From Rhodopseudomonas_A sp036404135 (GTDB lineage Bacteria; Pseudomonadota; Alphaproteobacteria; Rhizobiales; Xanthobacteraceae), in assembly GCF_036404135.1 (NCBI RefSeq), contig NZ_DASWPE010000093.1, positions 1-45,635 of the forward strand: a stretch of 45,635 bases of DNA. Direction: 5' to 3'. The translations under genes were made by a program, and so were the position numbers. Shown piece by piece: positions 15,816 through 24,392 of the stretch. How positions within the stretch are numbered: position 1 is the first letter of the stretch; every line of letters starts with the position of its first letter. The notes beneath the pieces were generated by a model. It ran no database searches. It was not told where the DNA came from and saw only the letters and a list, made by a program, of their open reading frames with translations.

Positions 15816-17060
15816 ATGGCCGTCTCCCCCGCATCATCTGGCAGCGTCCGGCGACCGTGGCGCCGGCTGATCGCCGCGGCGCTGGCGCTCGCGATCGGCC
15901 TTGGCGGCGCGGCTCTGGCCGCCAACAACAGCGTGCAGGGCGCCAAGAAGGACGACGGCGGCTATGACGCCGACGCGCCGACCGCGATCCTGATCGAGGC
16001 CTCCAGCGGCAGCGTGCTGTACGAGAAGAACGCCGACGAATTGCGCCCGCCCTCCAGCATGATGAAGCTGATGACCGTGGAGGTCGTGTTCCACGCGCTG
16101 CAGCAGGGCGACATCAAGCTCACCGACCAGTATCAGGTCAGCGAGAACGCCTGGCGCAAGGGCGGCGCGCCGGCCGGCAATTCCACGATGTTCGCCGAGA
16201 TCCACAGCCGGATTGCGGTCGAGGACCTGCTGCGCGGCGCCATCATCCAGAGCGGCAACGACGCCTGCATGGTGCTGGCGGAAGCGCTCGGCGGCGGCGA
16301 ACGCGGCTTCGCCGAGATTCTGACCAAGCGCGCCCGCGAACTCGGCCTCACCAGATCGAGCTTCGCCAATTCCAACGGGCTGCCCGACCCCGGCAACAAG
16401 ATGAGCGTGCGCGAGCTGGCGCGGCTTGCCCGTCACATCATGCAGACCTATCCGGAGTTCTACAAAATCTTCGGCGAGCGCGAATTCACCTGGAACAAGA
16501 TCCGCCAGACCAACCGCAATCCGCTCTTGACCATGCTGGACGGCGCCGATGGCCTGAAGACCGGCTACACCAAGGACGGTGGCTATGGCATGGTCGGCTC
16601 CGCGGTGCAGAACGGCATGCGGCTGATCGTGGCGATCAACGGCGTCGAGGACATCGACGACCGCGCCACCGAAGCCAAGAAGCTTTTGGAATGGGGCTTC
16701 CGGAACTTCGAATCGCGCACGCTGTTCAATCCGCAGGACGCGGTCGGCTACGCCAAGGTGTTCGGCGGCGACAGCCGGTCGGTCAAGCTCACCAGCACCG
16801 AGCCGGTGCGGGTGATGGTGCAGAAGAACGGCAGCGACAAGCTGATCGCGCGGCTGGTCTATAACGGCCCGGTGCAGGCGCCGATCGCGCCCGGCCAGCA
16901 GATCGGCGTGGTCAAGGTGTGGCGCGGCGCCAATCTAGCGGTGGAGGTGCCGTTGCAGGCGGCGGAGCCGGTCGCCGCCGGCACCACCCTGCAGCGCGCG
17001 GTCGACGGCGCCAGCGAATTGGTGATCGGACTGATCCGCGCCGGCGCAGAGAAGCTTTGA
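15816..17060 (+). CDS. dacA: D-alanyl-D-alanine carboxypeptidase (PBP5/6 family)
   Basis: A 414-residue periplasmic penicillin-binding protein that trims the terminal D-Ala from peptidoglycan stem peptides. It has a signal peptide (basic RRPWRR then a hydrophobic core ending ALAAN, about 36). The active-site serine is S81 in SMMK (SxxK), with SGN at 146-148 and KTG at 248-250, all of the serine-acyltransferase motifs. A PBP5-type C-terminal beta domain follows, and the final helix (ASELVIGLIRAGAEKL) could be the membrane-anchoring amphipathic helix. The start at 15816 has AGGA 8 nt upstream. It heads a compact run with tmk starting 2 nt after its stop. Confidence 0.93.
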   Translation: MAVSPASSGSVRRPWRRLIAAALALAIGLGGAALAANNSVQGAKKDDGGYDADAPTAILIEASSGSVLYEKNADELRPPSSMMKLMTVEVVFHALQQGDIKLTDQYQVSENAWRKGGAPAGNSTMFAEIHSRIAVEDLLRGAIIQSGNDACMVLAEALGGGERGFAEILTKRARELGLTRSSFANSNGLPDPGNKMSVRELARLARHIMQTYPEFYKIFGEREFTWNKIRQTNRNPLLTMLDGADGLKTGYTKDGGYGMVGSAVQNGMRLIVAINGVEDIDDRATEAKKLLEWGFRNFESRTLFNPQDAVGYAKVFGGDSRSVKLTSTEPVRVMVQKNGSDKLIARLVYNGPVQAPIAPGQQIGVVKVWRGANLAVEVPLQAAEPVAAGTTLQRAVDGASELVIGLIRAGAEKL

Positions 17061-17062
17061 CC

Positions 17063-17755
17063 ATGGCAAAGGGCACCTCGAACCGCACCGTGACCCGCGG
17101 CCGGTTCATCACTTTCGAAGGCGGCGAGGGCGCCGGCAAGTCGACCCAGATCAAGCTGTTGGCCGAACGGCTCAACGCCGCGCGGATCCGAACCCTGCTG
17201 ACCCGCGAGCCCGGCGGCTCGCCCGGCGCCGAGATCATGCGGCATATGATCCTCTCCGGGATCGGCGCGCTGATCGGCGGGCCGGAGGCCGAGACGCTGT
17301 TGTTCGCCGCCGCCCGCGACGATCACGTCCACACCGTGATCGAGCCGGCGCTGGCGCAGGGCTTCTGGGTGCTGTGCGACCGCTTTTCGGACTCCACCCG
17401 CGCCTATCAAGGCCAGATGGGCGAGGTGGCGCCGGCGCTGCTCAATGCGATGCAACGGGTCACGATCGGCGATCTGAAGCCGGACCTCACCCTCATTCTC
17501 GACGTCCCGGTGGAGATCGGCGTCAAGCGCGCCGCGACCCGCCGCGGCACCGCGGCGCCCGACCGTTTCGAGGCCGAGAGCCTGGAGTTTCACCGCCGGC
17601 TGCGCGAGGCCTATCGGCAGATCGCCGTCGACGAGCCGCAACGCTGCGTGCTGATCGACGCCAATGCCAAGCTCAAGCCGGTCGCGGCCAAGGTGTGGGC
17701 CGCGGTGCAGCAGCGGCTGTTGTCGTCGAAGCTCAACGAAGTGCAGCACGCATGA
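17063..17755 (+). CDS. tmk: Thymidylate kinase
   Basis: A 230-residue cytoplasmic kinase converting dTMP to dTDP with ATP. The Walker A motif is GGEGAGKS (20-27); the DRx motif is CDRFSDSTRAYQG; the LID-type segment carries RRGTAAPDRFE. Length and order are standard for TMPK. It begins 2 nt after the dacA-type gene and its stop overlaps the start of holB by 4 nt, so translation is coupled. Pairing with holB is conserved in alphaproteobacteria and links dTTP supply with replication. Confidence 0.97.
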   Translation: MAKGTSNRTVTRGRFITFEGGEGAGKSTQIKLLAERLNAARIRTLLTREPGGSPGAEIMRHMILSGIGALIGGPEAETLLFAAARDDHVHTVIEPALAQGFWVLCDRFSDSTRAYQGQMGEVAPALLNAMQRVTIGDLKPDLTLILDVPVEIGVKRAATRRGTAAPDRFEAESLEFHRRLREAYRQIAVDEPQRCVLIDANAKLKPVAAKVWAAVQQRLLSSKLNEVQHA

Positions 17756-18792
17756 GCACCCGCCGCGGCGAACCCCAGATCGCGGTGCGCCGGCCGCGCG
17801 AGACCACCGCGCTGTTCGGCCATCACGACGCCGAGCAGGCGCTGCTCGGCGCCTATCGCAGCGGCCGGATCCCGCACGCCTGGCTGATCGGCGGCCCGCA
17901 GGGCATCGGCAAGGCGACGCTGGCCTACCGGATGGCGCGCTTTGTGCTGGCGCATCCCGATCCGACCGCAGCCGCGGTGCGCGACGCCACGACGCTCGAG
18001 GTCGGGCCCGACGATCCGGTGGCGCGGCATATCGCGGCCGGCGCCCATGGCGGGCTGCTGACGCTGGAGCGCACGCTGAACGACAAGGGCGTGCTGCGTA
18101 CCATGATCCGCGTCGACGAGGCGCGCGAGACCATCGGCTTCTTCGGCTCGACCGCGGCGATCGACGGCTGGCGGGTCTGCGTCGTCGATACCGTCGACGA
18201 ACTCAACGCCAATGCCGCCAACGCTTTGCTGAAGGTGGTCGAGGAGCCGCCGCGCCGCTCGCTGTTCCTCTTGATCAGCCACGCCCCGGCGCGCGTCTTG
18301 CCGACCATCCAGTCGCGCTGCCGCAAGCTCGCCCTGCGCCCGCTCGAGGTCGCCTCGGTGATCGCCGCCGCGGCGCTCGCCACCGAGACCGACGCCGGCG
18401 ATCCCCTGTTGGCGGAGGCCGCCGCGGCGTCGGAGGGCAGCGTCGCCCGCACCCTGACGCTGCTCGGCGGCGACGCGCTCAACCTACATCAGCGCACCAC
18501 CGCGCTGCTCGACACGCTGCCCAATGTCGATCCGCGCGCGCTGCATGCGCTCGGCGACGCGCTCGGCGGCGTCGACCGCGTGGCGCTGGCGAGCTTCATG
18601 GACGGCGTCGATCGCTGGGTGGCGCAGCGGCTGCGGGTCGATGATCCCAACGCCAATCTGCCGCGTCTTGCGCGGCTGGCGGAGGTATGGGAAAAGATCA
18701 ACCGCGCCGCGCGCGACACCGAAGCCTTCAACCTGGAGCGCAAACCGCTGGTGTTTTCGGTGTTCGGGCTGCTCGCGGAGGCGATCCGCTGA
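17752..18792 (+). CDS. holB: DNA polymerase III subunit delta prime
   Basis: A 346-residue clamp-loader subunit. It has the AAA+ fold: Walker A GGPQGIGKAT (about 47-56), the Walker B-like strand VCVVDTVDELNANAANALLK, the loader pattern VVEEPPRRSLFLLISH and the SRC motif IQSRCRKL. The zinc-binding cysteine module seen in gammaproteobacterial clamp-loader subunits is absent; the region holds VARHIAAGAHGGLLTLER instead, as is usual in this class. The ATG overlaps the tmk stop (ATGA). metG starts 74 bp after its stop. Confidence 0.95.
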   Translation: MSTRRGEPQIAVRRPRETTALFGHHDAEQALLGAYRSGRIPHAWLIGGPQGIGKATLAYRMARFVLAHPDPTAAAVRDATTLEVGPDDPVARHIAAGAHGGLLTLERTLNDKGVLRTMIRVDEARETIGFFGSTAAIDGWRVCVVDTVDELNANAANALLKVVEEPPRRSLFLLISHAPARVLPTIQSRCRKLALRPLEVASVIAAAALATETDAGDPLLAEAAAASEGSVARTLTLLGGDALNLHQRTTALLDTLPNVDPRALHALGDALGGVDRVALASFMDGVDRWVAQRLRVDDPNANLPRLARLAEVWEKINRAARDTEAFNLERKPLVFSVFGLLAEAIR

Positions 18793-18866
18793 TCGATGCG
18801 ACGTTGCTGTCCGGCCATCCTCGATCCCGCCGCAACCGTTTGAGTCAAGGTTTTCAAAGTACCCCC

Positions 18867-20435
18867 ATGGCGTCCGCATCCGCTTCAGCCCGTCCGGCCT
18901 ATTTCCTCACCACGCCGATCTTCTATCCGAACGGCGTGCCGCATATCGGCCACGCCTATACCGCGATGGTCACCGACGCGATCGCGCGGTTTCAGCGGCT
19001 GGACGGCTACGACGTGCGCTTTCTCACCGGCACCGACGAGCACGGACTGAAGATGCAGCAGACCGCGATCGCCGAAGGGCTGACCCCGCTGCAACTCGCC
19101 GACCGCAATTCGGCGCGGTTTCGCGACATGATGGCGGCGCTGAACATCTCCTACGACGACTACATCCGCACCACCGAGCCTCGGCACGAACGCTCCTGCC
19201 AGGCGCTGTGGACCGCGATCGAGAACAACGGCGACATCTATCTCGACAAGTACGCCGGCTGGTACTCGGTGCGCCAGGAGGCCTATTTCGACGAGGCCGA
19301 GACCACGGTCGGCGAGGACGGCGTGCGCCGCGAGCCGCTCGGCTCGCCGGTGGAATGGACCGAGGAGGAGACCTACTTCTTCCGGCTGTCGGCCTATCAG
19401 GACAAATTGCTCGAGCTCTACGCCAAGGTGCCGGATTTCGTACTGCCGCGCGAACGGCTCAACGAGGTCGCAAGCTTCGTCAAGGGCGGGTTGCAGGATC
19501 TGTCGCTGTCGCGCACCACCTTCGACTGGGGCATCAAGGTGCCGGGCGCGCCCGGCCATGTGATGTATGTGTGGATCGACGCGCTGACCAACTACATCAC
19601 CGCCGCCGGCTATCCGGACGTCGACGGTGACAGCTTCCAGCGCTACTGGCCGGCCAATCTGCACGTCATCGGCAAGGACATCGTGCGGTTTCACGCGGTG
19701 TACTGGCCGGCGTTCCTGATGTCGGCGGGCATCGAGGTGCCGCAGCGGGTGTTCAGCCACGGCTTTCTTTTGAACCGCGGTGAGAAGATGTCGAAGTCGG
19801 TCGGCAACGTGGTCGATCCGTTCGAGATGGCCAAGCAATACGGCGTCGACCAGATGCGCTACTTCTTCATGCGCGAGGTGTCGTTCGGCCAGGACGGCAG
19901 CTACAATCACGAGGCGATCGTCAACCGCACCAACGCCGATCTCGCCAACGACCTCGGCAATCTGGCGCAGCGCTCCTTGACCATGATCGGCAAGCAGCTG
20001 GGCGGCGTGTTGCCGGCGCCCGGCGATTTCAGCGCCAACGACACGGCGATTCTGGCCCAAGCCGACGCGATGGTGGAGCAGGCGCGTAGCGCGATGGCGA
20101 CGCAGCAGATCCACCACATGCTGAACGCGGTGTGGGCGGTGGTCGCCGAGGCCAACCGTTACTTCGCTGGCGAAGCGCCGTGGGCGCTCGCCAAGACCGA
20201 TCCGAAGCGGCAGCGCACCGTTCTGTATGTCACCGCCGAAGTGATCCGCCAGGTCGCGATCCTGGCGCAGCCCATCATGCCGGCCTCGGCGGCGAAGCTA
20301 CTCGACAGCCTCGGCATTCCCGAGGCCGAGCGCGACTTCACCCGGCTCGGCGGTCAGGAGCGGATTAAGCCCGGCACGCAACTACCGGCGCCGGCGCCGA
20401 TCTTTCCGCGCTATGTCGAGCCGACGCCGCAGTGA
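18867..20435 (+). CDS. metG: Methionyl-tRNA synthetase
   Basis: A 522-residue class I aminoacyl-tRNA synthetase that charges tRNA-Met. The HIGH motif is at 26-29 (NGVPHIGHAYTA) and KMSKS at about 307-311 (NRGEKMSKSVGN). The connective peptide lacks a four-cysteine zinc knuckle (the segment holds DKYAGWYSVRQEAYF), and there is no C-terminal tRNA-binding domain, so it is the short MetG form common in alphaproteobacteria. The ATG at 18867 was chosen because it places HIGH at the family position. tatD begins inside its stop codon region with a 4-nt overlap. Confidence 0.97.
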   Translation: MASASASARPAYFLTTPIFYPNGVPHIGHAYTAMVTDAIARFQRLDGYDVRFLTGTDEHGLKMQQTAIAEGLTPLQLADRNSARFRDMMAALNISYDDYIRTTEPRHERSCQALWTAIENNGDIYLDKYAGWYSVRQEAYFDEAETTVGEDGVRREPLGSPVEWTEEETYFFRLSAYQDKLLELYAKVPDFVLPRERLNEVASFVKGGLQDLSLSRTTFDWGIKVPGAPGHVMYVWIDALTNYITAAGYPDVDGDSFQRYWPANLHVIGKDIVRFHAVYWPAFLMSAGIEVPQRVFSHGFLLNRGEKMSKSVGNVVDPFEMAKQYGVDQMRYFFMREVSFGQDGSYNHEAIVNRTNADLANDLGNLAQRSLTMIGKQLGGVLPAPGDFSANDTAILAQADAMVEQARSAMATQQIHHMLNAVWAVVAEANRYFAGEAPWALAKTDPKRQRTVLYVTAEVIRQVAILAQPIMPASAAKLLDSLGIPEAERDFTRLGGQERIKPGTQLPAPAPIFPRYVEPTPQ

Positions 20436-21241
20436 GCGCGCCGCAGCCGATGCTGATCGACAGCCATTGCCATCTGGATTTTCCGGATTTCGCCGACGAC
20501 CTCGACGGCATCGTGGCGCGCGCCGAAGCCGCCGGCATCGCCCGGATGGTGACGATCTCGACCCGGGTGCGGCGGTTGCCGGAGCTGATCAAGATCGCCG
20601 AGCGCTTTCCCAACGTGTATTGCTCGGTCGGCACCCATCCGCATCACGTCGACGAGGAAGACGGCATCTCAGCCGAGGAGCTGATCGCGGCCACCGCGCA
20701 TCCGAAGCTGGTGGCGCTCGGCGAAGCGGGGCTCGACTACTTCTATGAGCGCGGCTCGCGCGAGGCGCAGCATCGCGGATTTCGTGTCCATATTGCGGCG
20801 GCGCGTGCCACGGGTTTGCCACTGGTGATTCACACCCGCGAGGCCGACCAGGATTGCGCCGAAATTCTTCGCGAGGAGATGGCCAAGGGACCTTTCAAGG
20901 CGGTGCTGCATTGCTACACCGGCGGGCGGGAGTTGGCGATGACGGCGATCGAATTGGGACTGTTCATCGGCTTCACCGGCATTCTCACTTTCAAGAAGAC
21001 CCAGGCGCTTCGCGACCTCGCCGCCGAACTGCCGGCGGATCGCATTCTGGTGGAAACCGACTCGCCGTATCTGGCGCCCGGCAAATTCCGCGGCAAGCGC
21101 AACGAGCCGGCTTTCATCGTCGAGACCGCCAAGCTTTTAGCGGAGCTTCGCGGCGTTTCGCCCGATGCCATCGCGCGGCAGACCACCGCGAATTTCTTCG
21201 CGCTGTTCAACAAAGTGCCGCGCCCTGCGGGTGTCGCATGA
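20432..21241 (+). CDS. tatD: TatD family metal-dependent DNase
   Basis: A 269-residue TIM-barrel hydrolase. Metal ligands are visible in order: SHCHLDF (11-17), GEAGLDY, VIHTREAD, HCYTGG and ETDSPYL. TatD enzymes are 3'-5' exonucleases linked to DNA repair and fragmentation. A GTG at 20432 overlaps the metG stop by 4 nt; an ATG at 20450 would still keep the first metal motif. Its stop overlaps the start of the next gene by 4 nt. The metG-tatD-MBL order is common in alphaproteobacteria. Confidence 0.94.
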   Translation: MSAPQPMLIDSHCHLDFPDFADDLDGIVARAEAAGIARMVTISTRVRRLPELIKIAERFPNVYCSVGTHPHHVDEEDGISAEELIAATAHPKLVALGEAGLDYFYERGSREAQHRGFRVHIAAARATGLPLVIHTREADQDCAEILREEMAKGPFKAVLHCYTGGRELAMTAIELGLFIGFTGILTFKKTQALRDLAAELPADRILVETDSPYLAPGKFRGKRNEPAFIVETAKLLAELRGVSPDAIARQTTANFFALFNKVPRPAGVA

Positions 21242-22101
21242 CGCTGACGCTGACGATCCTCGGCTGCGGATCCTCCGCCGGCGTGCCGCGCCCGGCGCTG
21301 GGCTGGGGCGCGGCTGATCCGACCAACCCGAAGAATCGGCGCCGCCGCTGTTCGCTGCTGGCCGAGCTGTCGTCGGGCGAGGGCATCACCCGCGTGGTGA
21401 TCGACACCTCGCCGGATCTGCGCGAGCAACTGATCGATGCCGAGGTCGATCACATCGACGCGGTGTTCCTCACGCACGAACATGCCGACCAGACCCACGG
21501 CATCGACGACCTGCGCTCGGTGGTGATGGCGCAACGCAGCCGGATTCCGGTGTATCTCAACAAGGCCACCGCGGCGCATATCCTGCTGCGGTTCTCCTAT
21601 TGCTTCGAACAGGCGCCGGGCAGCGATTATCCGGCGATCCTTGAGGCGCGCGACATCGAAGCCGGCGAAAGCCGCACGGTGCAAGGCAAGGGCGGGGCGC
21701 TGACGCTGACGGCGTTCCTGGTGCAGCACGGCAGCATTCCGGCGCTGGGCTATCGGATCGGCAACGCCGCCTACACGCCCGACGTCCACGACATTCCGGT
21801 GCAGAGCTGGCCGCAGCTCGAGGGGCTCGATCTGTGGATCATCGATGGGCTGCGCTACAAGCACCATGGCAGCCACTTCAATATCGAAGCGGCGCTCGGC
21901 TGGATCGACCGCTTCAAGCCGAAGCGCGCGGTGATCAACAACATGCACGCCGACCTCGATTACGAGGTGCTGCGCGGACAGCTGCCGCCGCAGGTCATTC
22001 CGGCCTATGACGGCATGCGGCTACCCCTGGATGACGCGACGGCTATAGCGTTTTCGAGCGAAGTGGATTCCGGTTCGCGTGACGAAAACGCGTCAAAATG
22101 A
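21238..22101 (+). CDS. MBL-fold metallo-hydrolase (PhnP-like) with repeat-encoded C-terminus
   Basis: A 287-residue metallo-beta-lactamase-fold enzyme. It shows the opening strand TLTILGCGSSAGVPRPALGW, the metal motif FLTHEHADQTHG (H80, H82, D84, with Q85 where many members have His), then GYRIGNAAYTPDV and the late metal-site histidine NNMHADLDY. It is closest to PhnP-like cyclic phosphodiesterases, but no phn genes are near and the substrate is unknown. It is coupled to tatD by ATGA. The last 18 residues (from about 270) and the stop codon lie inside a dispersed repeat, so the native C-terminus has probably been replaced. Confidence 0.9.
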   Translation: MTLTLTILGCGSSAGVPRPALGWGAADPTNPKNRRRRCSLLAELSSGEGITRVVIDTSPDLREQLIDAEVDHIDAVFLTHEHADQTHGIDDLRSVVMAQRSRIPVYLNKATAAHILLRFSYCFEQAPGSDYPAILEARDIEAGESRTVQGKGGALTLTAFLVQHGSIPALGYRIGNAAYTPDVHDIPVQSWPQLEGLDLWIIDGLRYKHHGSHFNIEAALGWIDRFKPKRAVINNMHADLDYEVLRGQLPPQVIPAYDGMRLPLDDATAIAFSSEVDSGSRDENASK

Positions 22102-22150
22102 GAATCTAGAACTCCGGTTCTGATTCTATCAGAACTGGAATAGCTCTAGG
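22045..22150. repeat. Dispersed repeat, GCGTTTTCG type, overlapping a gene end
   Basis: Two hairpins in series: GCGTTTTCG (22048-22056) pairs with CGAAAACGC (22083-22091), and CCGGTTCTGAT pairs with ATCAGAACTGG further right. The sequence matches a repeat that I recognise as abundant in Bradyrhizobium-like genomes. Its left half is translated as the C-terminus of the MBL-fold protein. The right half separates that gene from the convergent autotransporter and could serve as a transcription end. Confidence 0.82.
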
Positions 22151-22161
22151 ATCGCGATCCA

Positions 22162-24249
22162 TTACCAGGAGTAACGCACCCGGCCGCTGCCGCCATATCT
22201 GGTGGCGTGCTCGGCGAATTCGCCATCCAACTGCGCACCGACCGAGAAGCCGTTGCGGAAGCGCAATTCCGCGCCCGCCGTGGCCAGCAGCAGATCGTCC
22301 GGCGTCGCAGCACCATAGACCGTGAAGTTGGAGCCCGGCAGCGCCAGGAATGAGGCGTTCATGATTGGATTGGAGACCCGGTCATGCGCCCAGGCGGCGC
22401 GACCGCGCAGGATCAGAACGTCGCCGTCGCCGATCGGATGGGACTGATCGAACCAGGCGCCGAGTTCGGTCCGAACCGCGGTTTCGGTGCGGGCGTCATA
22501 GCCGCGCGCGAAGTCCGAATTAAACGTCTCGGCGTAAGCCGGCGTCCAGAATGCCTGGGCCTGCAGCGCGGCGTAGGGCGTGATGCCGAATTCCGGGACC
22601 ATCCACACGCTTGGCACCGCGAAGCGATAGCCGCCTTCGAGCCGCGCGCCGAGATTGTTGGCGTTGAAATGCGCGGTGAGGTGGTCGGCGGTGGCCACCG
22701 ACAAGAACTGATCGGTGGTGACGTCATGCCAGGCGTAAGCCACCGCCGCCGACACATAGGCGGCGTGGAAGCGGGTGGTGCTGTAGATCGCCGATTGAAA
22801 CATGTCGCTGTGTCCGCTGCCCAATCCGTTGGCCAGGGCGTAATTGGTGCCGCCGCCGCCGAGCGCGAAGCCGACGATGGTGTCGGGCAAGATCCGATAG
22901 TCCAACCCGGTGGCGAAGCCGAAGCCGCGGCTGGAGCGATCACTGGTGTCCCACGCGGCATTGCCGCGGGTCTGACTCTGGCCGCCATAGGCCGCGCCCC
23001 AGACGCTCCAGCGCGGATCCAGATTGGTGGACAGGCCACGGTCGATCGCCGCGGCGGCCGGCGCCTTGGTGGCGATGCGGCCCTCCGGCGCGTAACCGAG
23101 CGTGCGGACCACCGGCGCCGGGCCGAAGCCGCGGCCGTCGGCGGTCATGCCGCTGGCGTAGGGATTGAGCACCAGCGACAAGAACGAGTTCATCGCCAGG
23201 ATGCCGGTCTGCGCCATCCCGGTGCTGGATTCCCCCGACAATTGCCGCAGCACCACCGCCAGCGCCTCGGGAGACAGCGCCGACAGATTGAGGAAGCCCT
23301 GCGGGAAGCTGCCGGCCACGGTATTGTCGCTCCCGATCGCATTGACGAAGGCATTGTTGATGATGCTGGTCACCACCGTCGCCGGCGGCGTCACCACCGG
23401 GGTGGTCACCACCGGGTTCGTCACCACTGGGGTCGTAACCACCGGGGTAGTCGGCAGCAACGTCACCGGGGCGCAGCTCGACAATGCCCTGGCCGCGATG
23501 TTGTTGGTATCAAGCGTCACCGCACCGTTGCGCGCGAGCGCGCTGCCGCAGCTGATGTTGGCGCCGGTGTTGAGCGTGATGCTGCTCAGCGCCAGAATGT
23601 CGCCGACAAACGCCGTCGTGGTTCCAAGCGTCGCCGAACTCCCGACGCGCCAATAGACATTGCTGCCGAGGCCGCCGCCGATCACCGTGACGCTGGCGGC
23701 GCTGCCGGTGGTCAACGTGCTGCCGATGTTGAAGATGAAGATCGCATTGGGATTGCCGAGCGCATTCAGCGTCAGCGCGCCGGTCAACTGCGCCGACGAA
23801 GCGAAATTATAGACGCCGGGCGTCAGCGTCAGGCCGCCGAGATTCTGTCCGGTCAGATCGCCGGTGGTCGGCCGGCTGGCGATGGCGTTGTAGCCGCTGG
23901 CGAGATCGATCTGGGCCTGGATGGCGATGGCGTCGCCGATGTAAATGCCGCCCGGCGCGGTCACAATGCCCGGGGGAAATCCGCTCACCGAGCTGCCCGG
24001 ACTGAGGCCAAGGCTGCCGATCAGCACGGTCGGGCCGGTGTTACTCACCGCGGAGCCCGCCAGCACCGCAAAATTGGCGGCCGAGCCGAGGTTGGGCGTC
24101 TGTGCCCACGCGGCCGACGGCGCCACCAGCAGGGTCAACCAGGCGAGCCGCAGACCGAGCTTGCGCGCGCGCTTTTCCAAACGACGCAGCGATCGTCGAG
24201 GACAAGGGGACGAGCGGATAGGCGAGCAATCAGCCCCGGACTCAAGCAT
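22162..24249 (-). CDS. Autotransporter with DUF3494 ice-binding-like passenger domain
   Basis: A 695-residue type V secreted protein. A long signal peptide (about 1-49) has a basic region then a hydrophobic core ending SAAWA. Residues about 53-257 form a DUF3494 domain, the fold of microbial ice-binding proteins: LGSAANFAVLAGSAVSNTG, IGSLGLSPGSSVSGFPPG, LTPGVYNFASSAQLTG, NAIFIFNIGSTLTTG and SNVYWRVGSSATLG occur in family order. A linker of TTPVV repeats follows. The last 270 or so residues are an autotransporter beta-barrel ending in aromatic tryptophan (VRYSW), as the Bam machinery requires. AGGAA precedes the ATG. The host type is not psychrophilic as far as can be told, so adhesion or surface binding is as likely as ice binding (inference). 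Confidence 0.88.
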   Translation of the reverse strand: MLESGADCSPIRSSPCPRRSLRRLEKRARKLGLRLAWLTLLVAPSAAWAQTPNLGSAANFAVLAGSAVSNTGPTVLIGSLGLSPGSSVSGFPPGIVTAPGGIYIGDAIAIQAQIDLASGYNAIASRPTTGDLTGQNLGGLTLTPGVYNFASSAQLTGALTLNALGNPNAIFIFNIGSTLTTGSAASVTVIGGGLGSNVYWRVGSSATLGTTTAFVGDILALSSITLNTGANISCGSALARNGAVTLDTNNIAARALSSCAPVTLLPTTPVVTTPVVTNPVVTTPVVTPPATVVTSIINNAFVNAIGSDNTVAGSFPQGFLNLSALSPEALAVVLRQLSGESSTGMAQTGILAMNSFLSLVLNPYASGMTADGRGFGPAPVVRTLGYAPEGRIATKAPAAAAIDRGLSTNLDPRWSVWGAAYGGQSQTRGNAAWDTSDRSSRGFGFATGLDYRILPDTIVGFALGGGGTNYALANGLGSGHSDMFQSAIYSTTRFHAAYVSAAVAYAWHDVTTDQFLSVATADHLTAHFNANNLGARLEGGYRFAVPSVWMVPEFGITPYAALQAQAFWTPAYAETFNSDFARGYDARTETAVRTELGAWFDQSHPIGDGDVLILRGRAAWAHDRVSNPIMNASFLALPGSNFTVYGAATPDDLLLATAGAELRFRNGFSVGAQLDGEFAEHATRYGGSGRVRYSW
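23390..23449. repeat. Four 15-bp tandem repeats coding the passenger-barrel linker
   Basis: Units at 23390, 23405, 23420 and 23435 follow the pattern GTCACCACCGGGGTG with one or two changes each. On the minus strand they encode the TTPVV-like linker of the autotransporter. As 15-bp units they can expand or contract without a frameshift. Confidence 0.85.
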
Positions 24250-24392
24250 GGTGATTCCTTGTGCAACAAAGGAAACTCCTCACGCTTAAGCGAATGCGCT
24301 CATCGCATTATGAGATTTGAGTCAAAGTTTACGCTGAGAGTTGATGGTTAACAAATCCCTAATTTGATAGCTGGTAGCACTACCAGTGGCTG

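Noticed and set aside
23390..23449. The 15-bp direct repeats as a CRISPR array
   Set aside because: There are no spacers, the units are contiguous and in frame, and they encode a linker within a clear protein.
22384..24351. A 655-codon plus-strand open frame opposite the autotransporter
   Set aside because: Antisense shadow of a well-supported gene; the translation is arginine/alanine/glycine-rich without motifs.
24371..24386. The hairpin CTGGTAG-CA-CTACCAG after the acyl-CoA synthetase as a terminator
   Set aside because: The stem is good, but no T-run follows on the minus strand and the loop has only two bases.
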